This document shows positions 24,433 through 33,418 of a DNA stretch of 64,000 nucleotides, piece after piece. Position numbers and translations under genes: made by a program. How positions within the stretch are numbered: position 1 is the first letter of the stretch; each line of letters opens with the position of its first letter. The stretch lies in contig NZ_OZ061315.1 of assembly GCF_964063325.1 (NCBI RefSeq), positions 1,984,001-2,048,000 on the forward strand. Reading direction: 5' to 3'. The DNA comes from Hafnia alvei (GTDB lineage Bacteria; Pseudomonadota; Gammaproteobacteria; Enterobacterales; Enterobacteriaceae). The notes below the pieces were generated by a model. It searched no databases and was not told where the DNA came from. It saw nothing but the letters and a program-made list of their open reading frames with translations.

Positions 24433-25254
24433 ATGAACCATCGCATGCTTTTTTTTCTTTCAATAATTGTTATTGCAGTCGGAATCGCCGGTATTTTTGT
24501 GCAAAAGCAAACGCCAGAGATCGCGGAGGTGAAGCCTGCGCCTCAGACAAGTCATACCATCATGGTGGCTGAAGCCATAAGGGAGCTAAAACCTTATGAC
24601 ATCTTAGATCGTGATGATTACAAAATAACGTCGATTGAGATTTCCAAAGAAAGCAAAGATCGCCGTGATATTTCCTCATTAGATAACGGAGATCTTCAGG
24701 GATACTTAATTAGACACAATATTTCAAAAGGCAGCATTATTTTACCTGAAATGGTGGAGTCACCGAAGAGTCCAACCTTCTCAGCTCACTCACTGAGAAG
24801 CAATGAGACACCTTATAGCTATAAAATTAAGCCGGAGGACGAATATCTTCTTTCTTCTCTTTCTATTGGTGATGAAGTCTCACTCTACATCCGATTAGTT
24901 GAGGTTGATAAAAGCAAAAAAAATAATGTGGGTCTGGTGACTGAAGGCAGTAATAACCCAGACAAAAACATGAAGCGCTATGCAATTAGCCGCGTGATGG
25001 GGCCCATCTCTATCGTAGATATAAAAAAAACACCCAAAGCCGTCAGCAAAAGCTATAGCGGGGATGATTCGGTCGGAACCGTGGTATTGAGATTAGACAG
25101 TCAACAGCTGGCTGAACTCAAGGTCGTTGAGAAGGCAGGTGAAATTCTATTATTCCCGTTTGACGAATATGAGAATGAGAACAACCAAAAAATAAGAATG
25201 GATGAAGTATTGCCCCAGTTTAATTCCGTTAAAGAGTTGAGAGGTGGAGAGTGA
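24433..25254 (+). CDS. rcpC: RcpC/CpaB, Tad pilus assembly protein
   Basis: 273 aa. One N-terminal membrane anchor (about 5-23) is followed by a SAF-type domain (about 45-110, VAEAIRELKPYDILDRDDY, then LIRHNISKGSIILPEMV), the mark of CpaB/RcpC. The periplasmic remainder is a RcpC-type domain. The protein works with the RcpA secretin and is needed for pilus modification or stability. Its stop codon overlaps the GTG start of rcpA (GTGA), suggesting translational coupling. Confidence 0.9.
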   Translation: MNHRMLFFLSIIVIAVGIAGIFVQKQTPEIAEVKPAPQTSHTIMVAEAIRELKPYDILDRDDYKITSIEISKESKDRRDISSLDNGDLQGYLIRHNISKGSIILPEMVESPKSPTFSAHSLRSNETPYSYKIKPEDEYLLSSLSIGDEVSLYIRLVEVDKSKKNNVGLVTEGSNNPDKNMKRYAISRVMGPISIVDIKKTPKAVSKSYSGDDSVGTVVLRLDSQQLAELKVVEKAGEILLFPFDEYENENNQKIRMDEVLPQFNSVKELRGGE

Positions 25255-26654
25255 TTTTTTGTTTAACAAAGCAACACGATAAATACCCAAAAATAAGACG
25301 AGTAAATTCAAGAGCGCTATGGCTGCTGGGCGTAACGGGTTTATTTCTCTCCTATTGTGCGCATGCTCAAGAGGTCTACATGGAGGCCGGAGAGTCTCAG
25401 GTTATTCAAGTCGACGGAAATATTGACACGATTTTCATCTCTGCGCCTAAAGTGGCCGACTATGAGATTATCGGTGACCGAGGCGTGATGGTTTATGCCA
25501 AAAGCGATGGTCAAACCGATCTCATTGCCTTTGATAAAAATGGTGACCAGCTCATTAAAACCACGCTGGTGGTTGACCCCATTTTAAGCGCGGTGCAAAA
25601 AAAAGTGGGGCAGTTGGTACCGGATAGTCAAATTTCGATTCAAAAAGTGGGCAAAACCTACATTTTGAGCGGAACCGTGGCCACAGAAGAAGATCGCGAC
25701 CGTGTTTATCAAATTGTGGGTGAAGGCGTCGGCGCTAAACGCACGGCGAATAAAAAAGATGTGCCGAGTATGAGCGGCGGCAGCGCGGGTGGAAGCGAAA
25801 ACAGCAATGCCTGGCTTGATGAGGTGGTTTATCAGGAGGTGATCAACAAGTTAAAACTGCCGATCACCAATCAAGTCAACGTGAAGCTCTCGGTCGTCGA
25901 GGTGACCAAGACGTTTAGCGATAACGTGGGCATTGATTGGGGAACCATCAGCGGAACCGGCGGCAATATTACGCCCGGCACGTTCCGCTTTGTGAAATTC
26001 AACGCCGACACGCTGAGTTCGCTGGTGCATGCCATCAGCAATGACTCGGTGGCTCGCGTGCTGGCTGAGCCGAATCTTTCCGTATTATCGGGCGAATCCG
26101 CCGAGTTTCTGGTTGGGGGGGAGGTGCCGGTGGTTACCAGCTCTGCCAATGGGTCCAATGTCCAATATAAGGATTTTGGTATCAAGCTCAACGTGGGCGC
26201 CAAAGTTAGCAGTAGCAAACGTATCCGCGTGACGCTGGGGGAAGAGGTCAGCAACGTGGATAGCACCTACAGCACCAACGCCGGCGACTCGTTCCCTGCA
26301 TTCCAAACGCGTCGGGCAAAAACTACCGTTGAACTTGCCGATGGAGAAAGCTTCCTACTGGGCGGGCTTATCAGCAATAACGAACGCGAAGATCTCTCGC
26401 GCCTACCGTTTATTGGCGATGTACCGATTCTTGGTGCGTTGTTTAGAAATGCGAAAACCGAGCGCACACGCGGCGAACTGGTGGTGGTCGCCACCGTTAA
26501 CCTGGTTAAACCCGTCACCATGCGCGACATCGTTTTGCCAGATTTTCAACGTACTTCAACGCTTGCCCGTTTTATGAATTTTGAAGGCATTAGTAATTTA
26601 CGCGATAGAAAACTTGCTGAAGGCTTTGTCGAACAGGGAGGATTTATTAAATGA
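25251..26654 (+). CDS. rcpA: RcpA/CpaC, outer-membrane secretin of the Tad pilus
   Basis: 467 aa beginning with GTG. A signal peptide (about 20-40) precedes an N-terminal pilus-formation domain (about 42-115, GESQVIQVDGNIDTIFISAPKVADYEI), a BON-like segment (about 120-165) and the C-terminal secretin core (about 235-430). The core shows the conserved VLAEPNLSVLSGESAEFLVGGE and FLLGGLISNNEREDLSRLPFIGDVPILGALF. It multimerises as the pore for the pilus. The next gene overlaps by four bases. Confidence 0.93.
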   Translation: MIFCLTKQHDKYPKIRRVNSRALWLLGVTGLFLSYCAHAQEVYMEAGESQVIQVDGNIDTIFISAPKVADYEIIGDRGVMVYAKSDGQTDLIAFDKNGDQLIKTTLVVDPILSAVQKKVGQLVPDSQISIQKVGKTYILSGTVATEEDRDRVYQIVGEGVGAKRTANKKDVPSMSGGSAGGSENSNAWLDEVVYQEVINKLKLPITNQVNVKLSVVEVTKTFSDNVGIDWGTISGTGGNITPGTFRFVKFNADTLSSLVHAISNDSVARVLAEPNLSVLSGESAEFLVGGEVPVVTSSANGSNVQYKDFGIKLNVGAKVSSSKRIRVTLGEEVSNVDSTYSTNAGDSFPAFQTRRAKTTVELADGESFLLGGLISNNEREDLSRLPFIGDVPILGALFRNAKTERTRGELVVVATVNLVKPVTMRDIVLPDFQRTSTLARFMNFEGISNLRDRKLAEGFVEQGGFIK

Positions 26655-27145
26655 GGATCTCATATCTATTCCGTTGTGCTCTTTTATTCATGGCGGTGGC
26701 ATCGTCTGCCAGCTGGGCTAGCCAATTAGAAAAGCACGGTTCACCACAAATAACTGAACAGGTCATTGCGCTAACGTCAAGCGACCAAATTTCTAAAGAA
26801 ATTGCGGTGGGCAAAATTATTAATCAAGCCAGCGGTGGATTTAACGGTTATATCCGCCTTGAGTGGTTTGATGATGATTTTTCGACCACCGCCAAGCAGG
26901 TGAGACAAGATCTGATTACCAAAGGCATCACGCCGGAGAGGATCTCTTTAGCCTATCAGGGCGGCGGCTATCGCACTCAAGAAGCCTCGGGTATTCAGGT
27001 TCATATTCAAAAAATTACGCTGCGTTTACCTGAGTGTCGCTATATGACACAGAATTATAAGTTTGATCTTTATGATGATACGGGATGCGCCATTAACAAC
27101 AATCTCGCTTCCTCACTGGTTAGCCCATACAAATATTATTTCTGA
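26651..27145 (+). CDS. rcpB: RcpB/CpaD-position Tad accessory protein
   Basis: 164 aa with a signal peptide (about 1-24, ASSASWAS) and no lipobox Cys. The middle reads FNGYIRLEWFDDDFST...VRQDLITKGITPERISLAYQGG, which recalls the periplasmic fold of CpaD/OmpA-like partners of the secretin. Cysteines near residues 119 and 137 could form a disulfide. Its place between rcpA and tadZ is that of rcpB. It probably stabilises the secretin; the assignment leans on gene order. Confidence 0.75.
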   Translation: MRISYLFRCALLFMAVASSASWASQLEKHGSPQITEQVIALTSSDQISKEIAVGKIINQASGGFNGYIRLEWFDDDFSTTAKQVRQDLITKGITPERISLAYQGGGYRTQEASGIQVHIQKITLRLPECRYMTQNYKFDLYDDTGCAINNNLASSLVSPYKYYF

Positions 27146-27157
27146 GGAAGAGCAAAT

Positions 27158-28285
27158 ATGCTGTTATTCCCACAAAAGGACGATGTTAAGTCAGCGCAGA
27201 ATGAGAAAGCATTTTATGTTTTATCCTCGCGCAAGGTCATTAATGAAGAGCTAAGTCAATTATTGCGATTAGCCGGTTTTAATCAGGTCACCAGCGTCCT
27301 GCAAGATTTAGATTCAAGCCATAATCTGGCTATTTCTGAAAAAGACTATGGCATCGTTATTGATATTGGGCGTCAAGAGTATATCGATAATATTGTGCCC
27401 GCTATTTTAGCCATGGTGCCGCGTGGCGTATGGTGCTGCGTAGTTGGTGACAGCGATTCTATTATGCTGGCACAGGCGTTCTTGCGCGATGGTATTCAAT
27501 ATTTCAATTTAAACTCTCAGCGTGAGCTTTTTGTTCAGTCGGCTATTTCGAGTACTAATCTAAAATCAATGCGCTGGGCGGTCAGCATTAGCATATTGGG
27601 CTGCAAAGGTGGGGTAGGTAATAGCGCTATTGCCTACCAGACCATCAGTAATATTGTGCAAGCCAAAGAAATGCCGTCGCTCTTTGTTCAGGGCGCGGCC
27701 GGTTCGCGCGACCTTGATTTGCTTACGGGCAAAAAAATGGTGCAGGAAATTGTGGCTGGGCAAAAGAATCTTGATCTTATGAGCAGCAGCAGCCCGCTAT
27801 ATCCCGATCTCTCATTAGATGGCTTCCAAAAATATAATTTTGTGCTGTTTGAAGAGGCTATTAATACCGCCAATAAAGAGACGCTACGCCAGCTGGTTGA
27901 AAGTTCCTCCTGCCTAGTTTTAGTCATGGATCGTTCAATGGCATCAGTGCGGGTTGCGCGCGGCATGATCGAAGTCGTCGAGTCGCTTAATCGCTCCCAG
28001 CTGGCACCGCGTAGGCTATTTATATGCCTAAATGACAGTCGACCATTCAGCATGAATATGTTGAGTATTGAAGATCTCCAGTCGCTATTAGGACGACCGA
28101 TGGATGTGGTGTTTCCCTATAACAAACAAAAGGACGGTATCACGCGTTTTGCTGGCCTAAATCGCAAAGTTGCGCCTATCGACCAACTCACTCGCTTAAT
28201 TCTCGGCGGGGCTCCGGTCCACAAAGGATCGATCATCCATCGATTGATGAAAAATGGCCTGCTGAAAAAAAGTCAGGTGGCGTAA
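27158..28285 (+). CDS. tadZ: TadZ, MinD/ParA-like pilus localisation protein
   Basis: 375 aa. An N-terminal receiver-like domain (about 18-125) is followed by a MinD-type domain (from about 140, WAVSISILGCKGGVGNSAIAY). TadZ positions the Tad machine at the pole and recruits TadA. The Walker A reads KGGVGNS (150-156): the signature Lys150 is kept but the usual P-loop Lys is Asn155, as in other degenerate TadZ proteins. Weak or no ATP hydrolysis is therefore likely. The gene ends directly before tadA with no spacer. Confidence 0.88.
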   Translation: MLLFPQKDDVKSAQNEKAFYVLSSRKVINEELSQLLRLAGFNQVTSVLQDLDSSHNLAISEKDYGIVIDIGRQEYIDNIVPAILAMVPRGVWCCVVGDSDSIMLAQAFLRDGIQYFNLNSQRELFVQSAISSTNLKSMRWAVSISILGCKGGVGNSAIAYQTISNIVQAKEMPSLFVQGAAGSRDLDLLTGKKMVQEIVAGQKNLDLMSSSSPLYPDLSLDGFQKYNFVLFEEAINTANKETLRQLVESSSCLVLVMDRSMASVRVARGMIEVVESLNRSQLAPRRLFICLNDSRPFSMNMLSIEDLQSLLGRPMDVVFPYNKQKDGITRFAGLNRKVAPIDQLTRLILGGAPVHKGSIIHRLMKNGLLKKSQVA

Positions 28286-29566
28286 ATGGACATCAGCGTT
28301 GAAATTCAAGAAGCACTGCGCGATGGCGTATTACAAAATATCGAGATTAATACCATTGAAGCATTAGTAGACGATCGTATCCAGCTGCTAGCTGAAATGA
28401 ATCGTGTGCTGGAACGCGTGGCTGAACAGCAAAATATCTATTTGAATTCCCAAAACCAAAATAGCTTTGCTGAAATGATGGCGGATGAAATCCTTGGCTA
28501 TGGTCCATTAAGGCCGCTGCTGGAAGATGAAACCGTCAGCGATATTTTAGTTAATGGCCCCGAAAATATTTATATCGAACGAGCGGGTAAGCTGGAGCTC
28601 ACAAAATGCCGGTTTATTAATAATAATCAATTAACCGATATCGCCAAACGGTTGGTACAAAAAGTAGGTCGCCGCCTCGATGAAGGGCGACCGTTGGTGG
28701 ATGCGAGGCTACATGACGGCAGTCGATTAAACGTCGCGATCCCGCCAATAGCGTTAGACGGAACCTCTATCTCTATCCGTAAATTTGGTAAAAGCAATAT
28801 CGAGCTGTCCGATCTTATTCGGATGAACGCCATGAGCGGACAGATGGCTAACTTCTTGATCATCGCCGCGCGGTGTCGGGTCAATATTATTATTTCCGGC
28901 GGGACGGGCTCGGGGAAAACCACGCTGCTCAATGCGCTGTCGAAGTATATCGATCCCAGTGAACGCATTATTACCATGGAGGATGCGGCCGAGCTGCGCA
29001 TGATGCAGCCCCACGTTTTAAGAATGGAAACGCGCTTGGCGGGGGTTGAAAATACCGGCCAAATTACCATGCGAGCCTTATTAATTAACTCACTCCGCAT
29101 GCGTCCCGATCGAATAATTGTTGGGGAGTGCCGTGGCGAAGAGTCCTTTGAAATGCTTCAGGCAATGAATACCGGGCATGATGGATCTATGTCTACGCTG
29201 CATGCGAATAACCCTCGTGATGCCATTTCCCGCTTGGAGAATATGGTGATGATGGCTGGAATGAATATTCCCATGGAGTCAATTCGCCGCAATATTGTCT
29301 CCGCCATTAACATCGTTATTCAAGTATCGAGATTAAATGATGGTAGCCGAAAAGTAATGAACATTAGTGAGGTTATGGGGATTGAAGGCGATCGCGTAAT
29401 TCTGCAGGATATTTTTACTTTTCAAAGTCAATCTGACCGTGACGAAAATGGAAAAATTAAAGGTGAGTTTATCAACCATGGTTTGTTAATGCGTTCTACC
29501 GTGATGCGTAATGCGGTGATGTTCAACGTAAGCGATGACCTAAAGCATATATTTGGCATGGAGTGA
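28286..29566 (+). CDS. tadA: TadA, pilus assembly ATPase
   Basis: 426 aa, type II/IV secretion ATPase. An N-terminal helical part leads to MADEILGYGPLRPLLEDETVSDILVNG, then the core with Walker A GGTGSGKTTLLNAL (about 206-219), the Asp box RIITMEDAAELRM, Walker B RPDRIIVGECRGEES and the His box STLHANNPRDAISRLE. It hydrolyses ATP on the cytoplasmic face of the TadB-TadC platform and drives both extension and retraction in the bifunctional Tad motors. All catalytic motifs are intact. Confidence 0.95.
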   Translation: MDISVEIQEALRDGVLQNIEINTIEALVDDRIQLLAEMNRVLERVAEQQNIYLNSQNQNSFAEMMADEILGYGPLRPLLEDETVSDILVNGPENIYIERAGKLELTKCRFINNNQLTDIAKRLVQKVGRRLDEGRPLVDARLHDGSRLNVAIPPIALDGTSISIRKFGKSNIELSDLIRMNAMSGQMANFLIIAARCRVNIIISGGTGSGKTTLLNALSKYIDPSERIITMEDAAELRMMQPHVLRMETRLAGVENTGQITMRALLINSLRMRPDRIIVGECRGEESFEMLQAMNTGHDGSMSTLHANNPRDAISRLENMVMMAGMNIPMESIRRNIVSAINIVIQVSRLNDGSRKVMNISEVMGIEGDRVILQDIFTFQSQSDRDENGKIKGEFINHGLLMRSTVMRNAVMFNVSDDLKHIFGME

Positions 29567-29569
29567 GAA

Positions 29570-30442
29570 ATGTCGTTTCTGATTCTATTTATTGGTTTGG
29601 TGGTTTTTGGTCTTAACTTTTATAACTGGCGAAAGCTGACCAAGATTGCTGCTAAAAGCACGTTTAATCCCAGACAGTCCCTTGTATTTAGCTATATCAA
29701 AAATACGTGGCAAGAGTGGAAACTCTATGCGCTGGGAGATTACAGCCTAAAAGGTATGAAGGGCGGAATCATTGCCTGTGGGCTGCTGCTGGTCTTGCTG
29801 TTTCTGAATGCCAATTGGCTACAGTTTGACGTTTCATTTTTTCTACCCGTGACGTTGATCGTGATGTTTATTGCCCAGCTGAGAATTGGACGCAGCCTGC
29901 ATCGGCGCTATTTCGAAGATCGTTTCCCAGAAGTGCTATCGGTGGTCAATGCGGCGGTATCCGCGGGGAACAGCATCCATCAGGCATTGCATCGCTGTGG
30001 CGAAGGCATTGATGGCGACTTAGGCGCGACGTTTCATCGCATCGATCGTCGTTTGAATCTTGGAGAAGAACCCGAGCGCGTTTTTAATGACGCGTGGCAA
30101 AACTATCGCTATCGAGAGTTTTATTTCTTTGTGGTGGTGATGCTGGTGAGTTTGCAACACGGTGGGCAGCTGCGCACCTTAATTGGCCGATTATCGCGAA
30201 TTGTGAATAACAGCAAAAATATGGCGCGGCGTAAGTCTGCTATGACCTCAGAGGCCAGAACGTCGGCCAAAATTGTGGCATCTATTCCACTGCTGTTTTT
30301 CTGCGGCATGAAATATTTCAGCCCGCAAAACTTTGATTTTGTGGTTCACGATCCCGTTGGTCGCCTGATCCTTTATTACGTCATTGCCAGTGAGGCGATT
30401 GGCATGATCATTATCTGGATTCTGTTAAGAAGGGCGCTCTAA
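29570..30442 (+). CDS. tadB: TadB, inner-membrane platform protein
   Basis: 290 aa with hydrophobic helices at the N-terminus (about 1-18 and 65-100) and near the C-terminus (about 240-290), and a T2SSF domain between them (about 120-235: FPEVLSVVNAAVSAGNSIHQAL). It forms the membrane platform with TadC and contacts the TadA ATPase. Its stop overlaps the tadC start (TAATG). Confidence 0.92.
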   Translation: MSFLILFIGLVVFGLNFYNWRKLTKIAAKSTFNPRQSLVFSYIKNTWQEWKLYALGDYSLKGMKGGIIACGLLLVLLFLNANWLQFDVSFFLPVTLIVMFIAQLRIGRSLHRRYFEDRFPEVLSVVNAAVSAGNSIHQALHRCGEGIDGDLGATFHRIDRRLNLGEEPERVFNDAWQNYRYREFYFFVVVMLVSLQHGGQLRTLIGRLSRIVNNSKNMARRKSAMTSEARTSAKIVASIPLLFFCGMKYFSPQNFDFVVHDPVGRLILYYVIASEAIGMIIIWILLRRAL

Positions 30443-31281
30443 TGACGATGCTTTATTTAACGATGCTGCTGCTCGGTATTTTTCTGGTGCTGGTGGCTAT
30501 ACGCCAACAGCAGCATTGGAAGAAACAGCGAGAAATTATTGAGCCGAGAAAAGAGGGCAAACAACAGAATCAGTTTTCTACCATCGACTATCGTGCGTTG
30601 ATTATTAGCAATAGTGCTTGGCTGACATTTCTCAATGAATTAGAGAAAAGCCTACCGCTCAAAGCGCGCATTTGTGGCGCTATTGGTGGCGTATTGCTGG
30701 TTCTAACGGTTATCGGTGTTTTCTCTATCAGCATGAAAGCCTTAGCCATGATCATGTTGTTTGTATTCATGATTATTTTGGTGCTACCGGCCATGATGTT
30801 GAATCCGGCGATTAATACACGAATCAAGTTAATGATGGATGCGCTTCCCTATTTCGTCGATTTGATCGCCGTATGTGTTCAAGCGGGGATGACGGTAGAA
30901 AGCTCGGTAAAGTTTATTGCCGAACGCTCTGATGATCTGGATAAAAATTTGGCCGATTTGATGTCGCATTTAGTCAGGCGCGCCGAAGTGAGCGGTTTAG
31001 AAGAGGGACTCATGGATCTTTATCGCTCAATGGATATGACTGAAATGCGTATGTTTTGTGCCACGCTACAGCAGAGTGTTCATTACGGAACGTCGCTGTA
31101 TGAAAATTTGATGGAGCTATCGAAAGATATTCGCGATATGCAGCTGCTGAGCTCAGAAGAAAAAATTGGCAAGCTATCGGCCAAGATGAGCGTACCCCTT
31201 ATTCTTTTTATTATGTTCCCGATTACTATTTTAATTGCCGCACCAGGTATTCTAAGGATTATGCAAAATGCACATTTCTAA
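30442..31281 (+). CDS. tadC: TadC, inner-membrane platform protein
   Basis: 279 aa, paralogous to TadB. N-terminal helix (about 2-20), two central helices (about 75-115), T2SSF domain (about 130-245: ALPYFVDLIAVCVQAGMTVESSV) and C-terminal helix (about 250-275). It completes the platform for pilus assembly. It ends 14 bp inside the start of tadD. Confidence 0.92.
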   Translation: MTMLYLTMLLLGIFLVLVAIRQQQHWKKQREIIEPRKEGKQQNQFSTIDYRALIISNSAWLTFLNELEKSLPLKARICGAIGGVLLVLTVIGVFSISMKALAMIMLFVFMIILVLPAMMLNPAINTRIKLMMDALPYFVDLIAVCVQAGMTVESSVKFIAERSDDLDKNLADLMSHLVRRAEVSGLEEGLMDLYRSMDMTEMRMFCATLQQSVHYGTSLYENLMELSKDIRDMQLLSSEEKIGKLSAKMSVPLILFIMFPITILIAAPGILRIMQNAHF

Positions 31282-32005
31282 AAAAATCACGATGGGACTT
31301 TTGTGTGTCGTCTTATTAAGCGGATGTGTGCAACGAGCACCAACTTCTACCAGTGATATGAATTATCAAGAGGATATTCTACTTAAGGCAAAAAACTATA
31401 ATGGTTTAATTAATCTTTATCGTAGCTGGCTGAAGAAAAAAGAAGATCCGGCTGCACGTCTGAAGCTCGCACGTTATTACTACCAGTCAGGAGATTACAA
31501 ATCGTCGATCTATTTTATGCAGCCGCTGTTTAAAACGCCGGACCTGAATGTTTATACCTTGCAGGCGCAGAATATGATCGCCTTAGGCGATTATCCTCAG
31601 GCCATTCGCGTCACTGAAAAAATGTTGCAGCGCGAACCTCAGAGCGCCGAAGCCTATAATCTCAAAGGGATCGCGCTGGCACAGTCAGGCAAGCTAACGG
31701 AAGGCTTAGCCGCTATTGAGAAATCACGCAGCTTATTCATTGCGGACGATGTTGCTATTAACAATATGGCGATGGTGGCCATACTGGATCACCGTTATCA
31801 GGATGCGGTGAGTTTACTGCTGCCACAGTATTTACGCGGGCGTAAGCAATCTCAACTGCTGCATAATCTGGTTTTATCTTTGGTTAAGGTTGGCGATCGT
31901 CGTTACGCCCGAGACATTATTCAAAATGAGAGTTTATCAGAGAAAGGCGATGAATTAATCGATGCGTTGGCCATGATTAATCCCGCAGAAAAAGGGTTAG
32001 GATAA
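31268..32005 (+). CDS. tadD: TadD, TPR lipoprotein
   Basis: 245 aa. The signal peptide ends LLCVVLLSGC with the lipobox Cys at about residue 19. The rest is a set of tetratricopeptide-like helices (about 40-220: ARLKLARYYYQSGDYKSS, EAYNLKGIALAQSGKLTEG). TadD is an outer-membrane pilotin-like factor for the RcpA secretin. It overlaps both tadC upstream and tadE downstream. Confidence 0.9.
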   Translation: MHISKKITMGLLCVVLLSGCVQRAPTSTSDMNYQEDILLKAKNYNGLINLYRSWLKKKEDPAARLKLARYYYQSGDYKSSIYFMQPLFKTPDLNVYTLQAQNMIALGDYPQAIRVTEKMLQREPQSAEAYNLKGIALAQSGKLTEGLAAIEKSRSLFIADDVAINNMAMVAILDHRYQDAVSLLLPQYLRGRKQSQLLHNLVLSLVKVGDRRYARDIIQNESLSEKGDELIDALAMINPAEKGLG

Positions 32006-32496
32006 TGAAACGATGTAGACATTTTGTCAGAGATAATAAAGGCGTCGCCTCCATTGAGTTTTCTTTAACGGTTATATTATTTATCGCCTTGGTCCTGTTT
32101 GTCGCTGAGATTGCCAGGATGGCCTATATATCCTCAGTGATTGATTTAGCCGTTTCCGAAGCCGCCAAGGAATCGAAAAATGCTTCCGCCTCCGATAACG
32201 GGGGCTATGACAGTCGCTTTCAGGCACGCATCACACAACAAGGTGGTGCGATATGGGGATTTCTGACACGTCCTGATGCCGTTACGATGGATATTACCTA
32301 TGCTGACTCAATTACCGACATGATTAATACCGGTGGCAATACAGGAAATTCTCGCTATAAGCCATTGGCTCGCTATCAGTTGGAATATAAATATACGCCA
32401 ATGTTTTTCCCATTCCCCGGATTTTGGGTTAATAACTTATTAAATAGGGAGGTGATCTTTGTTCAAGAATATGAACGTTCCAAATTTATGGACTGA
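32005..32496 (+). CDS. tadE: TadE, pseudopilin
   Basis: 163 aa. The TadE-like signature near the N-terminus is DNKGVASIEFSLTVILFIALVLFVAEIAR: Gly before the cleavage site, Glu at +5, then a hydrophobic helix. It is processed by TadV and incorporated as a minor, pilin-like component. The C-terminal codons overlap the start of tadF by 38 bp in another frame. Confidence 0.9.
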   Translation: MKRCRHFVRDNKGVASIEFSLTVILFIALVLFVAEIARMAYISSVIDLAVSEAAKESKNASASDNGGYDSRFQARITQQGGAIWGFLTRPDAVTMDITYADSITDMINTGGNTGNSRYKPLARYQLEYKYTPMFFPFPGFWVNNLLNREVIFVQEYERSKFMD

Positions 32497-33046
32497 TAAA
32501 CGCGCTGCGGTTTCCGTCGAATTTGTTCTTATCTCTATTGCGCTAATATTTTTTATTTTCTTTCTCACCGATCTGGTGGTTCGTCAGGCAACGGTCGGGA
32601 AATTAGACCGCGTGTCCTATTCGGTTGCCGGTATTTTGCGTGAAAGGATCCAACTGTATGACGCCAGAGAAACGCTGAACCAGCAGGATGTTGACGCAGC
32701 CGCTGATTTGGCGAAAAAAATACTCACCGATATGAATAGCACTATCGATCTTTCTCAAATGAGTCTGCACGTTGAGGAGATGCATTTTGAAGACCCCATT
32801 CGTCTTGGTGATGATAGAAAGCAGATCAAACTGTATAAGTCGTGGGACAACGGCAGTGCGGGGCAATGTTTACCACCGCAGCCGCTCAACCAACTTCAGC
32901 AACTTACGCCGCGTGGTAGTTATGGGCGATGGGTGCCGTTGTATCAGGTGACCGTTTGTTTGCCGACGTTTAGCTGGTTTATGCGTTTAACGTCGACGGA
33001 AGAAACGCCCATGATGTCTTCATTCGCCATCGTGATGCTGCGATAG
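32459..33046 (+). CDS. tadF: TadF, pseudopilin
   Basis: 195 aa. The TadE-like motif DKRAAVSVEFVLISIALIFFIFF (about residues 14-36) carries the prepilin-type Glu and hydrophobic helix. The TTG at 32459 is chosen as start because the strong ribosome site GGGAGGT ends 6 bp before it; the next ATG (32471) would be too far away. The start lies inside tadE, so the two are probably translationally coupled. Two cysteines in the C-terminal half may form a disulfide. Confidence 0.87.
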   Translation: MFKNMNVPNLWTDKRAAVSVEFVLISIALIFFIFFLTDLVVRQATVGKLDRVSYSVAGILRERIQLYDARETLNQQDVDAAADLAKKILTDMNSTIDLSQMSLHVEEMHFEDPIRLGDDRKQIKLYKSWDNGSAGQCLPPQPLNQLQQLTPRGSYGRWVPLYQVTVCLPTFSWFMRLTSTEETPMMSSFAIVMLR

Positions 33047-33418
33047 ATGATGCGATACGGACTTTTATTTAGCCTGCTGCTGTTGTTTCTTCCGGTTAAT
33101 GCGGCAAAAAATCAGGCGGTCATTTTTATTGATTCATCCAAGGTAAATCAGCAGGCGTTAATTGGTGAAATAAACCAAATGCTTTTTTACAGCCCAACGC
33201 TGAGAGCTAAAATCAGTATTAATGTTTTCGATATAAACCCTGACGGGCCCGAGTTTATCGGTGAGATTAAATATATCCATGACCGAACTGGGCGTGCTGT
33301 TGCGCAATATCGTCCGGGACCGTTGCCGTTTTTAATTTGCCAAACGGGGAAGAAAGTCAGCAGTCGTGGAACCTTAAATACTAAGGAGCAACTATGTTTG
33401 TGTACCAACCATTGTTAG
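33047..33418 (+). CDS. Secreted protein of unknown function within the tad operon
   Basis: 123 aa. A signal peptide (MMRYGLLFSLLLLFLPVNAA) is followed by a compact alpha/beta-looking domain (VIFIDSSKVNQQALIGEINQML, RAKISINVFDINPDG). The tail has four cysteines, one at LICQTG and three in the last seven residues of the frame. I do not recognise a family. It starts right at the tadF stop and overlaps the tadG start by 25 bp, so it is co-expressed with the tad genes and is presumably periplasmic. The canonical tad set (flp to tadG) has no gene here. Confidence 0.65.
   Translation: MMRYGLLFSLLLLFLPVNAAKNQAVIFIDSSKVNQQALIGEINQMLFYSPTLRAKISINVFDINPDGPEFIGEIKYIHDRTGRAVAQYRPGPLPFLICQTGKKVSSRGTLNTKEQLCLCTNHC

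Noticed and set aside
28627..29100. Open frame opposite tadA
   Set aside because: Antisense to the ATPase core, no ribosome site and no protein-like pattern.
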